Part shown: positions 34,271 through 41,696 of the stretch, piece after piece
Position numbering within the stretch: position 1 is the stretch's first letter
How the letters are laid out: every line of letters starts with the position of its first letter
From: Actinoplanes couchii
GTDB taxonomy: Bacteria > Actinomycetota > Actinomycetes > Mycobacteriales > Micromonosporaceae
Length of the DNA stretch: 64,000 nt
Assembly (NCBI RefSeq): GCF_016862075.1
Contig: NZ_BOMG01000007.1
Span: forward strand, 1 to 64,000
Reading direction: 5' to 3'
The notes under the pieces: generated by a model
Told to the model about the DNA's origin: nothing
Databases searched by the model: none
Seen by the model: only the letters and a program-made list of their open reading frames with translations
Position numbers and translations under genes: made by a program

Positions 34271-34297
34271 CCGTCCCTGATCATCAGGGGCGGGCGG
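34267..34297 (+). terminator. strong terminator/attenuator upstream of the tRNA genes
   Basis: CCGCCCGTCCCTGA and TCAGGGGCGGGCGG form a 14-bp stem (one G-T pair) with loop TCA, followed by TTCTCTTT. With the U-rich tail it is the most canonical intrinsic terminator in the window, yet it lies between the leader ORF and the tRNA genes rather than after a full gene. Confidence 0.85.
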
Positions 34298-34356
34298 TTC
34301 TCTTTCCCCGAGTTCCTCTTTCCCCGAGATTCTCTGTCCCCAGAGTTCTCTTTTCC
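34296..34356 (+). repeat. 15-17-bp pyrimidine-rich repeat between attenuator and tRNA
   Basis: Four degenerate head-to-tail units of the type GTTCTCTTTCCCCGA run up to the first base of the tRNA-Tyr-like gene. It is almost free of purines on this strand apart from the GA steps. Confidence 0.7.
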
Positions 34357-34357
34357 C

Positions 34358-34441
34358 GCGGGCGCGCCGACGACGGAGAGTCGGACCCGGCTGTAAACCG
34401 GTTGCCTGAGTGCTGAGCAGGTTCGAATCCTGCCGCCCGCA
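34358..34441 (+). tRNA. atypical tRNA-Tyr-like gene, anticodon GTA
   Basis: 84 bases. Acceptor arms GCGGGCG (34358-34364) and CGCCCGC (34434-34440) pair perfectly, with discriminator A. The D arm is CCGAC/GTCGG with GG in the loop. The anticodon loop CTGTAAA gives GTA (Tyr). A 14-base variable region, as expected of bacterial tRNA-Tyr, precedes T arm GCAGG-TTCGAAT-CCTGC. Oddities: position 8 is C, not U; A14 is missing; the anticodon stem has a C-U mismatch at its outer pair; CCA is not encoded. It may be a functional variant, a specialised tRNA or a decaying copy. Confidence 0.6.
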
Positions 34442-34458
34442 CGCACGACGAAAAGCAC

Positions 34459-34529
34459 GGCCGTATGCCCGAGTGGTCAGGGAGCCGATTGCAAATCGGT
34501 CCACGCCGGTTCGAATCCGGCTGCGGTCT
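34459..34529 (+). tRNA. tRNA-Cys (GCA)
   Basis: 71 bases. Acceptor GGCCGTA/TGCGGTC (two G-U pairs), U8 present, D arm CCC/GGG with AGTGGT loop, anticodon stem-loop GCCGA-TTGCAAA-TCGGT giving GCA, 4-base variable loop, T arm GCCGG-TTCGAAT-CCGGC, and discriminator U73, a key identity element of tRNA-Cys. CCA is not encoded. All canonical positions are kept, so it should be functional. It lies 17 bases after the Tyr-like tRNA and is probably co-transcribed with it. Confidence 0.9.
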
Positions 34530-34600
34530 CTGTCTTGAACCTGACGGCGTCACCAGCGGTACACCCCGGAAGATGGGAGTTCAACCGGGGGAGAACCGGG

Positions 34601-35944
34601 ATGATCGCCGTGGCTCAGCCGTTCGTCGCCGTCCGTAACCGACTCAGGATGTTCGCGCACCTCGCCGTCGGGGCCTACCTGCTGGGCAACCTCGCGATCA
34701 TCCACCTGCTGTTCCTGAGCGTGACGCCCGCCCACAACGTGTTCGGGCAGGTCGGGCGGCTGCTCGGGCTCTACCTGGCGTTCATGATGACGGTGCAGGT
34801 GCTGCTCGTCGCCCGGCTGCCGCTGCTGGACCGGGCGTTCGGCATGGACCGCCTGACCGGCTGGCACCGGTGGACCGGGTTCACCGTGTTCTGGCTGGCG
34901 GTTCTGCACCCGTCGTTCGTCGTGCTGGGATTCGCGCGGTACGACCGGGTGCCGGTGCTCACCACGGCGGCGGCACTGTCCCGGCAGGTACCCGTACTGC
35001 TGGGAATGATCGCCGTGGGTCTGATCGTGGTGATCGCCGGGTTGTCGGTGCGGATCGCCCGGCGACGCCTGTCCTACGAGACCTGGCATGCCGTACACCT
35101 GCTGCTCTACGTGGTTCTGATTCTCGGGATCATCCACCAGGTGTACGAGGGGACGGCCTTCACGATCAACCTGGTCACGCGGATCTACTGGTGGGGACTG
35201 TGGACCGCCGCGCTCGGCGCGCTCCTGACCGGGCGGCTGATCGTCCCGCTGATCCGGAACCGCCGGCACCGGCTGCGGGTGGCCGCGGTCGTCCCGGAGT
35301 CCGACGACGTGGTGTCCGTGCACGTCACCGGGCGTGATCTGGACCGGCTGCAGGCGCGGGCCGGGCAGTTCTTCCTGTGGCGGTTCCCCGGCCACCACCG
35401 CTGGTGGCAGGTCAATCCGTTCTCCCTGTCGGCGGCGCCGAACGACCGCTCGTTGCGGCTGACCGCAAAAGCCGTCGGCACCACCAGCGCGGGCTTGCGG
35501 GATCTGCCGATCGGCGCGCGCGTTTTTGCCGAAGGACCGTACGGGGCTTTCACGCTCGCCACCCGAACCTGCCGGCCCACGCTCCTGATCGCCGGCGGCA
35601 TCGGCGTCACCCCGATCCGGTCCCTGCTGGAAGATCCGGCGCTGGGTTCCGACACGATCGTCATCTACCGGGTCCGGCGGGGCGCCGACGCCGTCCTGCT
35701 CGGCGAGATCCGCAACCTGACCACCCGCCGGGGCGCTCGCCTGCACGTGATCACCGGGCGGACCGGGCCCGGCAACCAGCCCTTCCACCCGCCGAACCTG
35801 CTCCGGATGGTCCCCGACATCACCACCCGGGACGTGTACGTCTGCGGCCCGCACGCCCTGACCAGCGCGGTTCTTGCAGCGCTGCGCAAACTCAAGGTCC
35901 CGTCCCGGCAGGTCCACGCCGAACTCTTCCGTCTGGCGGGGTGA
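34601..35944 (+). CDS. ferric-reductase-like transmembrane flavo-oxidoreductase
   Basis: 447 residues. The N-terminal half has six helices with paired His in LTGWHRWTGFTVFWLAVLHP and ETWHAVHLLLYVVLILGIIHQ, as in haem-binding ferric reductase/NADPH oxidase domains. The C-terminal half is a ferredoxin-reductase module: FAD site VNPFSLSAAP near residue 275, FAEGPYGAF, NAD(P) site LLIAGGIGVTPIRSLLED and VYVCGPHALTSAVL near the end. It moves electrons from NAD(P)H across the membrane. ATG 34601 follows GGGGGAG. No Fe-S cluster motif. Confidence 0.88.
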   Translation: MIAVAQPFVAVRNRLRMFAHLAVGAYLLGNLAIIHLLFLSVTPAHNVFGQVGRLLGLYLAFMMTVQVLLVARLPLLDRAFGMDRLTGWHRWTGFTVFWLAVLHPSFVVLGFARYDRVPVLTTAAALSRQVPVLLGMIAVGLIVVIAGLSVRIARRRLSYETWHAVHLLLYVVLILGIIHQVYEGTAFTINLVTRIYWWGLWTAALGALLTGRLIVPLIRNRRHRLRVAAVVPESDDVVSVHVTGRDLDRLQARAGQFFLWRFPGHHRWWQVNPFSLSAAPNDRSLRLTAKAVGTTSAGLRDLPIGARVFAEGPYGAFTLATRTCRPTLLIAGGIGVTPIRSLLEDPALGSDTIVIYRVRRGADAVLLGEIRNLTTRRGARLHVITGRTGPGNQPFHPPNLLRMVPDITTRDVYVCGPHALTSAVLAALRKLKVPSRQVHAELFRLAG

Positions 35945-35977
35945 TCTCCTTCCAGCGAGGTGCTCGATAATCGGGGG

Positions 35978-36811
35978 ATGACGTCGCTGTGGGTTCCGAC
36001 CCGGGACGGCCGCCGGTTGCACGCCACGACGCTGGGTGACGCGCCGCCGACGGTGGTCTTCGAAGCCGGGGCGGCCGCCTCCCGGCTGAGCTGGAGTCTC
36101 GTCCAGCCGAGGGTCGCCGCGTTCGCCCGGGCCGTCGCCTACGACCGGTCCGGTCTCGGCCGCAGCGCCCCCGACCCGGCCGGGCGCACCCTGGACCGGA
36201 TGGCCGACGACCTCAACGATCTCCTCGACACGCTCGGCCCGGGCCCGGTCATCCTGGTGGGACACAGCGCGGGCGGCCCGATCGTACGGCTGGCCACCGC
36301 CCGCCGTCCGGAACGGATCAGCGGCCTGGTGCTCGTCGACCCGATCGACGAGGCCGCCGAGGTCGTGTTCGCCGAGAGCTTCCGCCGCAACGAACGGCTG
36401 TCGCTGCGCGCCGGCACGGCCCTGGCCCGGCTGGGTGTCCTGCACCTGCTGTTCCGCTCCCAGCTGGCGGTGATGCCGGACGACGTGCGCGCGGAGATGC
36501 GGCGGGAGGCCTTCACGCCACAGGTCATGCGCACCGCGGCCGACCAGGCCCGCACCTTCATGGACGAGCTGGCAGCGTGGCGCACCGATCCACCGGCTCC
36601 CGGCGCCGTCCCGGTAACGGTGATCTCCGGCGCCCGCCCCGGCGGCGGGATGAGCACCACCGACCGGGCGGCGGCGAACGCCTCCCACGCCCACCGCGCG
36701 GGCACCTCCCCGTCGGGCCGGCACGCCCTGGCCGCGAACTCGGCGCACGACGTCCCGTTCACCGACCCCGACGTGATCGTCGCGGAGATCCGCCGGTTGA
36801 TCGCCTCATGA
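35978..36811 (+). CDS. alpha/beta hydrolase
   Basis: 277 residues. Nucleophile elbow GHSAGG near residue 96, oxyanion region FEAGAAASRLSW, catalytic His in NSAHDVPFTDPD near the C-terminus. Substrate unknown. ATG 35978 is six bases after GATAAT (35966-35971), so the transcript is leaderless. Its last 6 bases overlap the convergent ssuC-like gene. Confidence 0.87.
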   Translation: MTSLWVPTRDGRRLHATTLGDAPPTVVFEAGAAASRLSWSLVQPRVAAFARAVAYDRSGLGRSAPDPAGRTLDRMADDLNDLLDTLGPGPVILVGHSAGGPIVRLATARRPERISGLVLVDPIDEAAEVVFAESFRRNERLSLRAGTALARLGVLHLLFRSQLAVMPDDVRAEMRREAFTPQVMRTAADQARTFMDELAAWRTDPPAPGAVPVTVISGARPGGGMSTTDRAAANASHAHRAGTSPSGRHALAANSAHDVPFTDPDVIVAEIRRLIAS

Positions 36812-37549
36812 GAAGCTTGCCAGCAGCCTGTTCTCCCCGAAGCTCAGCAGGGTGTCGCTCAGTTTGCCGAGCACCGCGAGCAGGATGATGGCCAGCAGCA
36901 TCACGTCGGTGCGCCCGGTGTTCTGGCTGTCGATCAGCAGGAAACCCAGCCCCATCGACGAGGCGATCAGCTCCGCAGCGACCAGGAACAGCCAACCCTG
37001 CGCCAGCCCCAGCCGCAGCCCCGACAGGATCGCCGGGGTGGCCGCCGGGAACAGGATCGTGCCCAGCAGCGGCAGGCCCCGCCGACCGTAGGCCCGTCCG
37101 ACTTCGATCAGGTGCGGGTCGATGTGTGCGAGCGCCGCCGACACCGTCGTGTAGACCGGGAAGAACGCCCCGATCGCCACCAGCACGATCTTCGGGGTCT
37201 CGCCGATGCCGAGCCAGAGCAGCAGCAGCGGCACCCAGGCCAGCGACGGCACCGCCCGGACGGCCTGGATCGTGGGGGACAGTGCCGCCCGCACCGTCCG
37301 GGACAGCCCGACCAGGCCGCCGAGCGCCAGCCCGAGCACCGACCCCGCGGCGAACCCGATCAGCACCCGCTGGGTGCTGATCGCCAGGTGGTGCCAGAGT
37401 TCGCCGCGCCGGACCAGCTCGCCCAGCGCCGTCACCACCTCACCGGGCGGCGGCAGCTGGGCCGGGGAGTAGATCCCCGCCGACGCGAGCAGGTGCCATC
37501 CGGCCAGCAGCAGCACCGGCAGGACGACACCGACGGCGCGCAGGGTCAC
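36806..37549 (-). CDS. ssuC: sulfonate/taurine-type ABC transporter permease
   Basis: 247 residues from GTG 37549, overlapping the receptor stop (GTGA). Six helices with the SsuC/TauC block HIDPHLIEVGRAYGRRGLPLLGTILFPAATPAILSGLRLGLAQGW. Third gene in the order ATPase, receptor, permease on the minus strand. Imports alkanesulfonates or related sulfur or nitrogen compounds. No monooxygenase (ssuD/tauD) is nearby, so the substrate is not fixed. Confidence 0.88.
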   Translation of the reverse strand: MTLRAVGVVLPVLLLAGWHLLASAGIYSPAQLPPPGEVVTALGELVRRGELWHHLAISTQRVLIGFAAGSVLGLALGGLVGLSRTVRAALSPTIQAVRAVPSLAWVPLLLLWLGIGETPKIVLVAIGAFFPVYTTVSAALAHIDPHLIEVGRAYGRRGLPLLGTILFPAATPAILSGLRLGLAQGWLFLVAAELIASSMGLGFLLIDSQNTGRTDVMLLAIILLAVLGKLSDTLLSFGENRLLASFS

Positions 37550-38538
37550 GAAACGTTCCGTGCGGTGGCGTACTTCGGCTCGAACAGGGTGTCGATCGCG
37601 GTCCGGGCGTCGGCCTCGCTCTTCACGTTGGCGTCGGCGACCAGCACCGGCAGGATCTTCTCGAAGACCGCCCGCTGCGCCGCCCCCGGAACGGGATCGA
37701 CGTCGAGACGGGTGCGCTCGGTCAGCACCGACTTCGCGACCGGCTCGGAGATCTTGGCCTCCCTGGCGTACAGGGAAACCGCCTGGTCCGGATTGTCCTT
37801 GATCCACTGCCGGGCCTTCTCGTACGCGTCGACCACCGCCTGCGCCAGATCCGGGTGCTCGGCCAGGAACGCCTCCCGCGCGTTGAGCACCCCGTAGGAG
37901 TTGAACCCGACGTTGCGGTAGATCAGCTTCGACCCGGCATCCACCTCGGACGTCGCCATCAGCGGGTCGAGACCGGCCCACGCGTCGACATCACCACGTT
38001 CCAGTGCGGTTCTTCCATCGGCGTGCTGCAGATTCGTCACCGTCACGTCGGCCGGTTTCAGCCCCGCCTCGTCCAGCGCCTGCAGCAGGAAGAAGTAGGG
38101 GTCGGTGCCCTTCGTGGCGGCGATCCGCTTGCCCTCGAGCTGCGCCACCGAGGTGACCGTGGAGTCCTTCGGCACCACGATCGCCGCCCACTCCGGCTGA
38201 CTGAAAACGTCGATCGTCTTGATCGGCGCCCCGTTCGCCCGGGCCACCAGTGCCGCCGCGCCCGCCGTCGAACCCACGTCGATCGCGTCCGCACGCAGCG
38301 CCTCGTTGGCCTTGTTGCTGCCCGCCGACAGCTGCCAGCTCACCGTGACACCCCGGCCGGCCAGCTCGGTCTCCAGCCACTTCTGCTCACGCAGCACCAG
38401 ACTGGCCGGGTTGTAGTAGGCGTAGTCCAGCCGCAACACCGTTCCGCCGTCGGTCGCGGGCGTCTTCTCACCCTGAACACATCCGGTCAACAGGACGGTC
38501 GCGGTCGCCGCCGCGACCACGGCACGCACAATCTTCAT
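37546..38538 (-). CDS. ssuA: sulfonate/taurine-type ABC receptor lipoprotein
   Basis: 330 residues. Lipoprotein signal VLLTGC. SsuA/NMT1-like fold: LDYAYYNPASLVLREQKWLE opening, SAGSNKANEALRADAIDVGSTAGAAALVARANG and KGTDPYFFLLQALDEAGL. The DVFSQPEWAAIVV block follows. ATG 38538 lies 38 bp after the ATPase gene. Likely ligand an aliphatic sulfonate; nitrate or thiamine precursors are alternatives in this fold but less fitting. Confidence 0.87.
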   Translation of the reverse strand: MKIVRAVVAAATATVLLTGCVQGEKTPATDGGTVLRLDYAYYNPASLVLREQKWLETELAGRGVTVSWQLSAGSNKANEALRADAIDVGSTAGAAALVARANGAPIKTIDVFSQPEWAAIVVPKDSTVTSVAQLEGKRIAATKGTDPYFFLLQALDEAGLKPADVTVTNLQHADGRTALERGDVDAWAGLDPLMATSEVDAGSKLIYRNVGFNSYGVLNAREAFLAEHPDLAQAVVDAYEKARQWIKDNPDQAVSLYAREAKISEPVAKSVLTERTRLDVDPVPGAAQRAVFEKILPVLVADANVKSEADARTAIDTLFEPKYATARNVS

Positions 38539-38576
38539 CTCGGTCCTTCCACTTGCGGTGGGGCGGTGGCCCGGGC

Positions 38577-39431
38577 TCAGGACACTGCGGTTGCTGCGGT
38601 ACGAACCCCGAGCTCAGCCAGCAGCGACGAGCGGAGAGCGGCGAGCGTGGCATCGCCGCGGTCCCGTGGCCGCCCACCCGGCACGTCCAGCACCAGCCGA
38701 ACGCTGCTCGCACCGGTCGTTTCGCCGGGCGTGGCGGTCCTTTCCACGGACGTGGCGGCCTTTTCATCGGGCGTGGCGGCCTTTTCGTCGGGCCGGGTGT
38801 GCCCCAGCAGCACCACCCGGTCGGCCAGATGCAGCGCCTCGTCGACGTCGTGGGTCACCAGCAGCACCGTCGTCCCGGCCTCGCGCTGCACCTCGGCCAG
38901 CAGGTCCTGCATCCGCAGCCGGGTCAGCGCGTCGAGGGCCGCGAACGGTTCGTCGAGCAGCAGCACCCCCGGCCGCCGGGCGAGGGCCCGGGCCAGCGCG
39001 GCCCGCTGCGCCATGCCGCCGGAGACCTGCCGGGGCCGGTGTCCGGCGAAGTCCCCGAGCCCGACGACGGAGAGCCAGTGCGCGACCTCGGCCCGGGCGG
39101 CTTCACCGGTGACGTCCCGGGGCAGCCCGTAGGCGACGTTGCGTTCCAGCGTCCGCCACGGCAGCAGACGAGGTTCCTGAAAGACGACGGCACAGCGCGG
39201 CTCGATCCCGCGAACCTCACGCCCGTCCACCCGAACACTGCCCGAGGTGGGCCGGTCCAGCCCACCGGCGATCCGCAGCAGTGTCGACTTGCCACACCCC
39301 GACGGCCCGAGCAGCGCAACCACCTCGCCGGCCGCGACGTCCAGGTCGATCCCGGACAACACGGCATGCCGCCGCCCACGAGCGGCGAACTCCCGCCCGA
39401 CACCGGAGATCTGCAGCGGCACGGCACTCAT
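38577..39431 (-). CDS. ssuB: sulfonate-type ABC transporter ATPase with repeat-expanded linker
   Basis: 284 residues. Walker A GPSGCGKST near residue 44, Q-loop VFQEPRLLPW, signature VSGGMAQR, Walker B VLLLDEPFAALD, H-loop THDVDEA. After the ATPase core comes a repeat DEKAATPDEKAATSVERTATP (residues about 213-236), encoded by three to four 24-bp units at 38721-38793, before a short C-terminal block. First gene of the operon; an inverted repeat lies 15 bp upstream. Confidence 0.9.
   Translation of the reverse strand: MSAVPLQISGVGREFAARGRRHAVLSGIDLDVAAGEVVALLGPSGCGKSTLLRIAGGLDRPTSGSVRVDGREVRGIEPRCAVVFQEPRLLPWRTLERNVAYGLPRDVTGEAARAEVAHWLSVVGLGDFAGHRPRQVSGGMAQRAALARALARRPGVLLLDEPFAALDALTRLRMQDLLAEVQREAGTTVLLVTHDVDEALHLADRVVLLGHTRPDEKAATPDEKAATSVERTATPGETTGASSVRLVLDVPGGRPRDRGDATLAALRSSLLAELGVRTAATAVS
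38721..38793. repeat. 24-bp in-frame repeat in ssuB
   Basis: Three to four units of 24 bp (core CGTGGCGGCCTTTTC) extend the C-terminal linker of the ATPase by eight residues each. Confidence 0.85.
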
Positions 39432-39445
39432 GCGGCGCAGCGTAC

Positions 39446-39469
39446 CTAGTAATCCTATTGATTTACTAG
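39446..39469. promoter_or_regulatory. inverted repeat CTAGTAA-N10-TTACTAG upstream of ssuB
   Basis: Perfect 7-bp arms in an AT-rich island (unusual in this DNA) 15 bp before the ssuB start. It is positioned to be the operator of a sulfur or other metabolic regulator not encoded here. Confidence 0.7.
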
Positions 39470-39492
39470 AGTGTAAATACGTCGATGCGGGG

Positions 39493-40350
39493 TCAGGTGA
39501 GGGAGAACACCAAGGCCAGCACGGTGCAAGCCACATAGATCCCGACAGCCCACCCGACGATCCGCACCCGCCCACGCTCATCCAGCCGAGCCCACCGCCC
39601 GCCTTCCCGCTCCCCGGCCGTCGCCGCACCGTGGCGCGCCGTGTCCGGGCCCGGTGCGGCCTGGCTCAGCCGGCGCAGCGCGACGGCCAGCAGCGGGAGC
39701 ACCAGCACCGCGTGCAGAGCCACCCCGTGCACCGGTTTGAGCGCACCCGCGGTCTCGTAGGCCACCTCCGGGCTCACCGTCCGGAACAGGATCGTCCCGC
39801 GAGCCACCATCGCCACACCGGAAGCCAGACTGACCAGCAGCAGAGCGAATCCGGCCCGCACCGCCAGCCGCTCAGCCGAGTCCCCGCGAACCCGCCCGGC
39901 CCCGCGCCTCCACCCACGCAGAGCCACCAGGGCATAGGTGCCGAGCGTGCCCACCAGCACGGCCCCACCCACCGCGAGAGTCATCGCGACCCCCCGATCG
40001 AACGGAGTCTCGGTATTGAAATGCGACGGCACCCCACGCCAGGCCTGCAGGGTGATCCCGCCGACCTCGACCACGCAGTCCACGGTGAACACCCCGAGCA
40101 GCCAGGAACTGAGCCGCCGCCCCATCTCCAGATACCCGACAACCCATCCGATGCTGATGAGCGTGATCCCGAACGACAGCCCGAACGTGACCGGCTTACG
40201 CCAGGAGACGGGCCCGTACCAGGACGTGTCGTCGACAAGGAACACCCCGAGATGCAGCACCCCGGAAATGATCAGAACCAGTCCGACAAGAACTACGAAC
40301 CCCGGAACCCGCTGAGCCACCCGAGCCGCCGGAACGTCAAGTCGCGTCAT
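39493..40350 (-). CDS. multi-pass membrane protein of unknown function
   Basis: 285 residues, about seven to eight helices. Notable: FVVLVGLVLIISGVLHLGVFLV, GPVSWRKPVTFGLSFGITLISIGWVVGYL with a buried RKP motif, and ALKPVHGVALHAVLVLPLLAVALRRL with His pairs that could bind haem or metal. The C-terminal loop is charged. It faces away from the PARG-like gene with a 140-bp shared promoter region. Start ATG 40350 chosen over the 12-codon longer form because a helix begins soon after it. Confidence 0.75.
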   Translation of the reverse strand: MTRLDVPAARVAQRVPGFVVLVGLVLIISGVLHLGVFLVDDTSWYGPVSWRKPVTFGLSFGITLISIGWVVGYLEMGRRLSSWLLGVFTVDCVVEVGGITLQAWRGVPSHFNTETPFDRGVAMTLAVGGAVLVGTLGTYALVALRGWRRGAGRVRGDSAERLAVRAGFALLLVSLASGVAMVARGTILFRTVSPEVAYETAGALKPVHGVALHAVLVLPLLAVALRRLSQAAPGPDTARHGAATAGEREGGRWARLDERGRVRIVGWAVGIYVACTVLALVFSLT

Positions 40351-40493
40351 AGCGCGCAGCCTTCCGTCCCCGCACCCACCCGTCATCCGCCCCCAGCGGT
40401 ATCCCCTCCTACGCCCGCAGTGCCCCGCCTTCTCCTCGACTACGCCGCCGGGCGTAGGAGAAAATCGCTGGAACCCCGGCGTCCCCTTACTTC

Positions 40494-41393
40494 ATGATCA
40501 CTGACATGAGTGGCAGGTTGCGCGGAATGGCCCACGAAACGGTCTCCATCGTGGAGCGCGGCTGGTACGAGGGCCCCGCCGGCCGAGTCGACATCTCCGT
40601 GCAGGTGGCTCACGTCGTCACCGGCACCCGCCTGTACCTACCCGACGACAGCCTTCCGCCGCCACTACTGCCGGCAGCCTCCGCCTCACCTCCGCCCTCG
40701 TCCTCGATCGCGGCCTGGGCGGCGGCTGCTTCGCCGGGGCCGGGGCCGGTGGCCTCGGATGCTTCTGCGGCGAGCAGGGCGGTCACCGTCGAGATCACCG
40801 GGGAGAGCAGCCTTGACGCGGCACGCCGGCTCGGGGCCGGTGTCGCCTGCCTCAACTTCGCGTCGGCCCGCAATCCGGGCGGTGGTTTCCTCAACGGAGC
40901 GCAAGCCCAGGAGGAGAGCATCGCGCGGAGTTCGGCGATCTACCCCTCGCTGCGGGCGGCCGGTGACTTCTACGCCTTCCACCGGGCCGATCGCGGCATC
41001 CTCTACACCGACCGGGTGATCTACTCACCGGAGGTGCCGGTGTTCCGGGACGACCGGGGCCGCCTGCTGCCCTCGGCGTACCCCGTCTCCTTCCTGACCG
41101 CGGCCGCCCCCAACCGGGCCATGATCGTCCGCGACCAGCCGCACCTTCTGCCGCAGGTCTCCGGCGCGCTGACCGCCCGAGCCGAACGGGTCCTACGGGT
41201 GGCCGCCTCGCACGGCCACCGGAACCTGGTCCTGGGCGCCTGGGGCTGCGGTGTCTTCGGCAACGACCCGTCCGAGGTGGCACAGGCCTTCGCCGCGGCC
41301 CTGACCGCCGTCCCGTCATTCGACCGGGTGGTGTTCGCCATCCTGGACCGCCGGGAAACCATCCGCGACGCCTTCCGCGCCACCTTCCACTGA
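40494..41393 (+). CDS. microbial PARG-like macrodomain protein (TIGR02452 family)
   Basis: 299 residues. NPGGGFLNGAQAQEESIAR carries the GGG-X7-QEE signature of poly(ADP-ribose) glycohydrolases, which remove ADP-ribose from proteins. The N-terminal GMAHETVSIVERGWYEG and C-terminal LGAWGCGVFGNDPSEVAQAF blocks fit TIGR02452. Residues 51-93 are an Ala/Pro/Ser-rich insertion absent from typical members. ATG at 40494, 40506 or 40527 are all possible starts; none has a clear ribosome site. Context (membrane proteins, no ADP-ribosyltransferase) does not reveal its target. Confidence 0.88.
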   Translation: MITDMSGRLRGMAHETVSIVERGWYEGPAGRVDISVQVAHVVTGTRLYLPDDSLPPPLLPAASASPPPSSSIAAWAAAASPGPGPVASDASAASRAVTVEITGESSLDAARRLGAGVACLNFASARNPGGGFLNGAQAQEESIARSSAIYPSLRAAGDFYAFHRADRGILYTDRVIYSPEVPVFRDDRGRLLPSAYPVSFLTAAAPNRAMIVRDQPHLLPQVSGALTARAERVLRVAASHGHRNLVLGAWGCGVFGNDPSEVAQAFAAALTAVPSFDRVVFAILDRRETIRDAFRATFH

Positions 41394-41696
41394 CCTGTTC
41401 CGCCCCCGGCGCGGCTGAACTGTCCCTCGGTCCCGAACGGCTGATCGTCTCCCCGCGGTCCTCGGGTGGTTGATTGTCTCCCCGCGGTCCTCCGGCGGCT
41501 GGCCGTCTTCCTCCTGCCCGCCGCCTTGTGTAGAAAATCCCGGCCCTTGAGCACCTTCCCCGCCTTGGCTGCTGCTCTTCTCCGCGTCCACAGGATGTTG
41601 TCCACAGCCGTGGTCGGGTTTCCGGCGGGAGTGTGCTGCGGGCGGTAGGGTTCCGGTTACCGCCTGTGCGCCCACCGTGTCCGGCTGGAGTTCGTC
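41394..41696. other. intergenic with a short direct repeat
   Basis: Contains two copies of a 26-bp unit (GGTTGATTGTCTCCCCGCGG type) at about 41434-41488 and the promoter region of the next gene. No gene or RNA supported. Confidence 0.5.

Noticed and set aside
34198..34553. Minus-strand open frames across the tRNA region (GFEPAQ-type peptides)
   Set aside because: Such frames are a known artefact of translating tRNA T arms; the tRNA folds explain the sequence.
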